From an uncultured Lentisphaerota bacterium (GTDB lineage: Bacteria; Verrucomicrobiota; Kiritimatiellia; CAIQIC01), in the NCBI GenBank assembly GCA_903912445.1, contig CAIWHP010000214.1, positions 1 through 58,655 on the forward strand: a DNA stretch of 58,655 bases, given 5' to 3'. Made by a program: the position numbers and the translations under genes. Positions 54,119-58,655 of this stretch are shown here, piece by piece; the first letter of the stretch is position 1, and the number at the start of each line of letters is the position of its first letter. Below the pieces are notes generated by a model. It was not told the DNA's origin and did not search any database. It saw only the letters and a program-made list of their open reading frames with translations.

Positions 54119-55447
54119 CTATGGCGCTCTCGTGGGCGTGCGCTGCAGATAGGCCAGGACGGCGTCGCGCACGCCGGCGTCGTAGTCGGCGCGGCCGATG
54201 TGGCCGGTGTCGAGGTGGTTCCAGATGCGCTTGGGCTCCGGGAGCTGGTTGAAGGCGGCGTAGACGCCGGTCGGCGGGCAGACGATGTCAAGGAAGCCGA
54301 CGGTGACGAAGGACTGCGCGCGGGAACGCGCCGCAAAGTTGACGGCGTCGAAGTAGCGCACGGCCTCCACGGCCTTGGGGTCGGGCTTCTCGGAGTCGTT
54401 GGGGATCAGGCGCGGCCAGCCGTTGATGCGGCCCTGCGTGATGCCGGTGTGGTCGCAGAAGGCGGGGATCTCCGCGGCGACGAAGGTGACGCGCGGGTCG
54501 AGCCCGCCCGCGACGAGCGCCTGGCCGCCGCCCTGGCTGCGGCCGCAGACGACGAGGCGTTGGCCGTCCCACTCCGGCTGCGCGGTCACGACATCGAGCG
54601 CGCGCTGCAGGCGCAGATAGAGCTCGCGGAAGAAGCAGCCGTCGCGCGCAGCGCGGCCCTTCCAGAAATAATCTTTCAGCGCACCGCGGTAGAGCTGGGC
54701 GTAGAAATCCCGCGGCTTGCCGTTCGGCAGGCCGTGCGCGCCGAAGTCGAGCGCGAGCAGGCCGTCCTGCGCCCACTTGGCCGCCACCGCGAGCCGCGAG
54801 CTGGCCACGCCCGCGCCATGGGTCAGCACGATGGCGGGCAGCGCTTTCGCCGCCGCACCCTTGGGCCGCGCGAGGTAGGCGGACAGTTTGCCAAGCGCGC
54901 CATCGGCCTGCACGTCGAAGCATTCGACCTCCGCGGCCGGCGAGGTCACCGGCGTCAGGCGCACATGGGCCGGCACGGCGGCGAGCTGCTTTTTCTGTCC
55001 GGCCCAGAACGCATCGAAGTCGTCGGGCGCGGGGAGGCTGGGCTTGATCTCCAGCGGGTCTATTGCCGCTCCGGCGCGGCCGGTGGGGACCGACTCGCCC
55101 GGCAGGCTGAAATCCGCGCGGCATTGCAGGAAGCCGGGTTCGTCGAGTTTGCCGGCGAGGATGACACGGCCGGCTTTCGTGAGGGTGTCGCCTGCCTGCA
55201 GCGCCGGCTCCTTGCCGTCGCGCGAGATTTTCCATTTCACCTTCGCGCCGTCCAGCGGCTGGTTGCTGTGCGTCAGCAGGATCGTGAACGTGACGAGCTC
55301 GCCGCGGTGATAGATGGGCTCGGCGCGGTCGGCGGTGACGTGCAGCGCATACGCGGTCGGCTTGAGCTGCTTGGCCTGCGCTGCGCCGACCAGCACCAGC
55401 AGGGCGAGGCCGGCCTGGCGCGCGATGAGGTGGTACATGCGTTTCAT
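54119..55447 (-). CDS. CE7-family acetyl esterase (acetyl xylan esterase/AXE1-like), secreted
   Basis: 442 residues. Signal peptide ending LVLVGAAQA. An N-terminal beta domain (YHRGELVTFTILLTHSN) precedes the alpha/beta hydrolase. The catalytic triad is visible: serine in CGRSQGGGQAL, aspartate in FLDIVCPPTGVYAAFN (the CPP-x-x-x-x-A-x-N segment is diagnostic of CE7), histidine in TGHIGRADYD. It removes acetyl groups from polysaccharides. The ATG at 55447 overlaps the GH106 stop by four nt, so translation is coupled. Confidence 0.88.
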   Translation of the reverse strand: MKRMYHLIARQAGLALLVLVGAAQAKQLKPTAYALHVTADRAEPIYHRGELVTFTILLTHSNQPLDGAKVKWKISRDGKEPALQAGDTLTKAGRVILAGKLDEPGFLQCRADFSLPGESVPTGRAGAAIDPLEIKPSLPAPDDFDAFWAGQKKQLAAVPAHVRLTPVTSPAAEVECFDVQADGALGKLSAYLARPKGAAAKALPAIVLTHGAGVASSRLAVAAKWAQDGLLALDFGAHGLPNGKPRDFYAQLYRGALKDYFWKGRAARDGCFFRELYLRLQRALDVVTAQPEWDGQRLVVCGRSQGGGQALVAGGLDPRVTFVAAEIPAFCDHTGITQGRINGWPRLIPNDSEKPDPKAVEAVRYFDAVNFAARSRAQSFVTVGFLDIVCPPTGVYAAFNQLPEPKRIWNHLDTGHIGRADYDAGVRDAVLAYLQRTPTRAP

Positions 55448-58356
55448 CTTTCGGTGGCGGGCCGGCTTTCGAGCTGCACGGGCCCGAGCAGGCCGGAGTC
55501 GAGCAGCGGAGAGTCCTTCTCGTAGAGGTGCCAGGTGGCGAAGGTGAGCCGCTGGCGCTGGCGCGTCAGCTCCGCATTGCCCAGCCACGGCGGGAGCTCG
55601 GCGAGCCGGCCGATGGTGAATTTCGAGCCGCTGAGCTCATAGCGCGCGTCGGGCGGCAGAGCCTCGTCGCCGATCAGCCGGTTGGCCCAGCGGTTGGCGA
55701 CCGCGATTTCGAGCGTGTTCTCGCCGGACTGCACGAGGTCGGTGACGTCGAGCTCGAACGGCGCCGTCCAGGCGACGCCGGCGCTGCGTCCGTTGATCTT
55801 CACGGAGGCGATATCGCAGACCTTGCCGAGGCGGAGGAAGAGCCGGGGCGAGAGGTCAGAGGTCAGAGGTCGGAGGTCAGAACCCGGAGCGGTACCCTTG
55901 CTGACCGCTGACCTCTGATCTCTGACCTCTGGCGGAAGGTCGAAAACCTTCCGATACGCGGCAATCCCGGAGAAAAACTTCACGCCGGGGTCGGGGTGCT
56001 GCGTCCACGAGGCAAGCTGGTCGAGTTTGATTTCCGCCGGCGCGCCGCGGCCGGGCTGGAAGTGCACCTGCCACGGCCCGGTGATGGCGATGGGTGCGGG
56101 AAGTTCCGCCGCGGGTGGCATGGCGGCCGGTGCCGCGGCAGGCAGCGCGCGCCGGAAGACGACGAACGTCGAGCCCGCGACATCGAGCGCGAGGGGCAGG
56201 CTGACGCGCCCGGCGTCGGCCTTGAAGGTGCACACCGGGGAAATCTGGCTGGTGACCGGATCCCAGATTTCCGGCACGCGTTCGCCGGCGCGGAAGTCCG
56301 CAGTGAGCTGGAGCGGCTTGCCGCTCTGGTTCGAGACGAAGTAGAGGTCGCCCTCGTCGGTCGCGCGATGGATGCAATAAATTTCCGCTTCATCGCCGTG
56401 CGCCGCGAAAACGGCATCTGGCGCCAGCTTGATGGCGTCGAGCGCGGCCTGTACCGACTCGCAGGGTTTGATGCGCGCAAAAATTTCGGCGACGAGCGCG
56501 CGCCATTGGGTCAGTTGATCGCGCTGGTCGAGCAATCCGGCTGGTGCGGTCGGCGGCTGCCCGACGATGGCGGCGCCCTGCGCAAGAAACACCTTCAGTT
56601 GTTGCAATGTGGCGAGGTCGGCGCACCACTGCTTCGGCAGCACGAGCATTCGGTAGGACGAGCCGGACGGCGAGCGGAATGCGCCGTCGCGCCAGACCAG
56701 CGTGGTCAGATGCTGCGGATAGCAGAGATCGAAGTCGTAGCCGTTCGGAACCTTGAACGCCTTCCGGTCGGAAGTGAAGTAACCGGCTTCGGCATCGGTC
56801 AGCAGCAGCACGTCCGCCACCGTGTGGCCCTGCTGGAGCAGGAACTGGCAGCGCGCGAGGTAGCTCATCCACGCATCGGCCATCGGCCACCAGGTGTTCA
56901 GCCGGCCAAAGTGCGTACCGTAGCGGCCGAGCGTGAAACCGGGCGCGAGGTTGGCATACGGCTGGTGGACGTAGGTGTGGAAAATGAAACGGTTGATGCC
57001 CGCGGCGAAGGCGCCATCGCCGCAGGGCTTCAAGTTCGCGGGCGTCGCGAGCCAGCGGCCATCCTCGGGCTTCGCGGTGAACGCCTCCGCGCCGACGACG
57101 CGGCGACCGAGCAGGTTCGCGATCGAGGCGATCTGCTTCATGTTGCCGAAACGCGGCCGCGCGTCCGGCATCCAGAACTCGTTCATCGGGACATCGGTAT
57201 AGGCGTTACACAGGAACGGATTCAGCGGCCCGCCCTGCGCCTCGGCATAGACCCGCAACCCGTGCGCGTGCGCCAGCCGCTGCATCGTGCCGAGATATTT
57301 TTCCGCCACCAACGCGGCGATGACGCCGCGGAAGTCACGCAGGAACGCCTCCGACTGCTCCGCCGAGCCGACGGTCCGGCCGGTCAGCACCGGCAGCCAG
57401 GGCACGAGGTCATAGCCCTTGCGCTGCTGGAAATCCTGCGGCAGCGACGCGCTCCAGTTTTGAAAACCGCCCTCGAAGCTATCGAACAAAACTCCGCGCA
57501 GGCCCTTGCCCGCCTGCGGCCCGGCCTCGCGGATGATGCGGCCGAGCGACTGCTCGAACTGGAACGCGACGATGTCCGCGTCCAGCTTGTCGCACTCCTG
57601 CCCGTGGCCTTCCGGCTGCGCGGGATGATTCATGCTGCCGGTGGTCGTGTAGCCGAACCGCAGCACCGTCCAGCGGCCCGCGGGCAACTCGCCGGCCAGC
57701 AGGCCCTCGGCGTTCATGGACTTGGTCAGCACCAGCACGCGGTCGGCCGCGATGGGCGCAGCCTTCGGGTCCAGTTTCACGGCCGCCACGGCCTTGAGCG
57801 ACGGCTCCTCCTTGACCGTGGCCTTGGTGCCGGCCGGAAAGGCGAGCACGGCCACATCGCGGTAGAAATCGAGCTTCGCCGTCGGCCGCTTCAGCTTCGC
57901 GCTCACGGTCACGCCGCCCTCGACCTCGGTTTCGGTCCAGACGTAGCGCTTCATGCCGCGTTCCGGTGTGATCCACGGCCCGCCGCTGCCCGACCAGCCC
58001 GGCGAGTTCATCAGGTCGAGCTCGAGCCCGAGTTCGCCGGCGGTGCGGATGGCGTATTGCACGTGGTCGTGCCAGGCGTCGGTGCCGTAGCGGATGGGGC
58101 CGGGCGGGAGATAGATGCTCACGTCGAGCATTTGCGCGCCGCCGATGCCGACGCGCTTCATATCCTCGAGGTCGGCGCGGATGCCGGCCTTGGTGATGTT
58201 GCCGTTGATCCAGTGCCACCAGACCAGCGGCTTGGCCTCGGCCGGCGGCCGGGCGAACCCGTCCGACAACGCAAGTTGCTCCGCCCCGGCAGCCAGGCAA
58301 CGTCCGGCGCAAAGCAGGCCCATCACGGACAGTGCGAATCTTTTTTGATTGTGCAT
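55444..58356 (-). CDS. GH106-like (alpha-L-rhamnosidase-type) glycoside hydrolase, secreted
   Basis: 970 residues. Signal peptide MHNQKRFALSVMGLLCAG. The N-terminal catalytic TIM barrel has PLVWWHWINGNITKAGIRAD, MKRVGIGGAQMLDV and NSPGWSGSGGPWI, the core signature of GH106. The middle region has RVYAEAQGGPLNPF and the C-terminal GH2-type sugar-binding domain LRLGKVCDIASVKINGR and GENTLEIAVANRWANRLIG. Residues about 809-836 (DQRSAVS to LRPLTSDLS) are encoded by an inverted DNA repeat and look like an insertion. AGGATGA precedes the ATG. First gene of an operon with a CE7 esterase and an alpha/alpha-barrel protein. Confidence 0.85.
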   Translation of the reverse strand: MHNQKRFALSVMGLLCAGRCLAAGAEQLALSDGFARPPAEAKPLVWWHWINGNITKAGIRADLEDMKRVGIGGAQMLDVSIYLPPGPIRYGTDAWHDHVQYAIRTAGELGLELDLMNSPGWSGSGGPWITPERGMKRYVWTETEVEGGVTVSAKLKRPTAKLDFYRDVAVLAFPAGTKATVKEEPSLKAVAAVKLDPKAAPIAADRVLVLTKSMNAEGLLAGELPAGRWTVLRFGYTTTGSMNHPAQPEGHGQECDKLDADIVAFQFEQSLGRIIREAGPQAGKGLRGVLFDSFEGGFQNWSASLPQDFQQRKGYDLVPWLPVLTGRTVGSAEQSEAFLRDFRGVIAALVAEKYLGTMQRLAHAHGLRVYAEAQGGPLNPFLCNAYTDVPMNEFWMPDARPRFGNMKQIASIANLLGRRVVGAEAFTAKPEDGRWLATPANLKPCGDGAFAAGINRFIFHTYVHQPYANLAPGFTLGRYGTHFGRLNTWWPMADAWMSYLARCQFLLQQGHTVADVLLLTDAEAGYFTSDRKAFKVPNGYDFDLCYPQHLTTLVWRDGAFRSPSGSSYRMLVLPKQWCADLATLQQLKVFLAQGAAIVGQPPTAPAGLLDQRDQLTQWRALVAEIFARIKPCESVQAALDAIKLAPDAVFAAHGDEAEIYCIHRATDEGDLYFVSNQSGKPLQLTADFRAGERVPEIWDPVTSQISPVCTFKADAGRVSLPLALDVAGSTFVVFRRALPAAAPAAMPPAAELPAPIAITGPWQVHFQPGRGAPAEIKLDQLASWTQHPDPGVKFFSGIAAYRKVFDLPPEVRDQRSAVSKGTAPGSDLRPLTSDLSPRLFLRLGKVCDIASVKINGRSAGVAWTAPFELDVTDLVQSGENTLEIAVANRWANRLIGDEALPPDARYELSGSKFTIGRLAELPPWLGNAELTRQRQRLTFATWHLYEKDSPLLDSGLLGPVQLESRPATER
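55851..55930. repeat. inverted repeat of AGAGGTCAG units inside the GH106-like gene
   Basis: Arms 55851-55880 and 55901-55930 match as reverse complements at 27 of 30 positions, with a 20-nt loop. Each arm is made of tandem GGTCAGA-type units. It lies in frame and encodes a low-homology loop of the protein. This is typical of an interspersed intergenic repeat that has landed in a gene. Confidence 0.75.
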
Positions 58357-58420
58357 CGGAAGTCATCCTAGCGCCCGGCTCCTAATACGCAACAGCGAAT
58401 CTGAGACGCCCGGCCTGACT

Positions 58421-58476
58421 GTTCCAAGCCTTGGAAAAACAAACGGCCGGTTTTCCAAGGGTTGGAAAACCGGCCG
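58421..58476 (-). terminator. paired palindrome element, copy 6, forming a terminator-like hairpin
   Basis: 58444-58476 is a perfect hairpin with 15-nt arms (CGGCCGGTTTTCCAA and its complement) and a 3-nt loop. On the minus strand it is followed by TTTGTTTTTCC and then the second palindrome (58439-58421, TTCCAAGGCTTGGAA core). It lies 19 nt beyond the stop of the fibronectin-domain gene, as expected of its terminator. Confidence 0.8.
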
Positions 58477-58495
58477 CAGCGTGTCCGGCGCCCGC

Positions 58496-58655
58496 TTATT
58501 TCACCGTCAGCGTCGCGGTGTTGGAATAACCGGAGAGCAGGCCGGTCGTCGTGCTGAACGCCCGCACGCGGTAGGAATAGGTGCTGGCGGTGACGGTCTG
58601 GCTGAAGCTCCTGGCATTGGCGGCGAGCGTGGCGATGCGGGCGAAGGCGCCGGTC
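58496..58655 (-). CDS. C-terminal end of a fibronectin type III domain protein (partial)
   Basis: A reading frame open to the window edge ends with a TAA at 58496-58498. It translates to about 52 residues with a typical FnIII ending: strands around ASTYSYRVRAFSTTT and SGYSNTATLTVK. The rest of the gene, including its start, lies outside the window. Such domains commonly end large secreted glycoside hydrolases or adhesins; the identity of this one is unknown. Confidence 0.7.
   Translation of the reverse strand, partial: TGAFARIATLAANARSFSQTVTASTYSYRVRAFSTTTGLLSGYSNTATLTVK

Noticed and set aside
55996-58371. 791-codon plus-strand frame opposite the GH106-like gene
   Set aside because: Antisense shadow; only the minus strand has signal peptide and family motifs.

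Overview
This is a GC-rich stretch (about two thirds G+C by eye) of a bacterial chromosome. The gene content suggests a free-living polysaccharide degrader of the PVC superphylum. Secreted GH38, GH92, GH106, GH127, GH144-like and GH16 enzymes sit beside many Tat-exported Gfo/Idh/MocA dehydrogenases and xylose-isomerase-like TIM barrels, and a GTP-type PEP carboxykinase is present. I lean to Kiritimatiellota or Verrucomicrobiota/Lentisphaerota, but no rRNA or ribosomal protein gene is present to prove it. I see no tRNA, CRISPR array, transposase or phage gene.

Layout. 0.1-7.8 kb: a secreted GH38 mannosidase, a divergent AraC regulator, then a probable catabolic operon (xylose-isomerase-like enzyme, PfkB kinase, Tat-lipoprotein dehydrogenase). 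7.8-14.5 kb: a GYF-domain membrane protein, a GH92 mannosidase and a second GH38. 14.5-25.8 kb: housekeeping and mixed genes (HAD phosphatase, an AT-richer orphan, polyprenyl-phosphate sugar transferase, pckG, Nudix, YyaL-like protein, hisB, GH127) with several repeat-filled spacers. 25.8-31.8 kb: an RdgC-like protein, then a tightly coupled five-gene unit: corrinoid protein, UroD-fold protein, histidine kinase, REC-PP2C phosphatase and STAS protein. 31.9-36 kb: a Tat-exported cysteine-rich DUF3795-like protein, a GH144-like enzyme, a gene remnant, a small membrane protein and GH16. 36-43.4 kb: three tandem Gfo/Idh/MocA paralogues on the minus strand, and a divergent pair of another dehydrogenase with a TIM-barrel isomerase. 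43.5-49.4 kb: two SPFH proteins with triplicated N-terminal repeats, an arrestin-like protein and two tandem LpxL-type acyltransferases. 49.5-52.6 kb: a GspK-like pseudopilin, a small membrane protein and a GT39-type membrane protein. 52.7-58.4 kb: a tight minus-strand operon of GH106, a CE7 acetyl esterase and an alpha/alpha-barrel protein. The window ends inside a gene with a C-terminal fibronectin type III domain.

How it works together (inference). Mannose- and rhamnose-rich acetylated glycans appear to be cut outside the cytoplasm. The sugars are then oxidised by exported NAD(P)-type dehydrogenases and isomerised and phosphorylated inside. The most unusual unit is the corrinoid/UroD pair translationally coupled to a kinase and a partner-switching phosphatase/STAS pair, which looks like a signalling pathway reading one-carbon or corrinoid state. 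The most pervasive unexplained signal is a family of intergenic paired palindromes, TTTTCCAA-N3-TTGGAAAA, two copies about 30-32 bp apart. Two of the six pairs are built into a terminator-like hairpin directly behind a gene.
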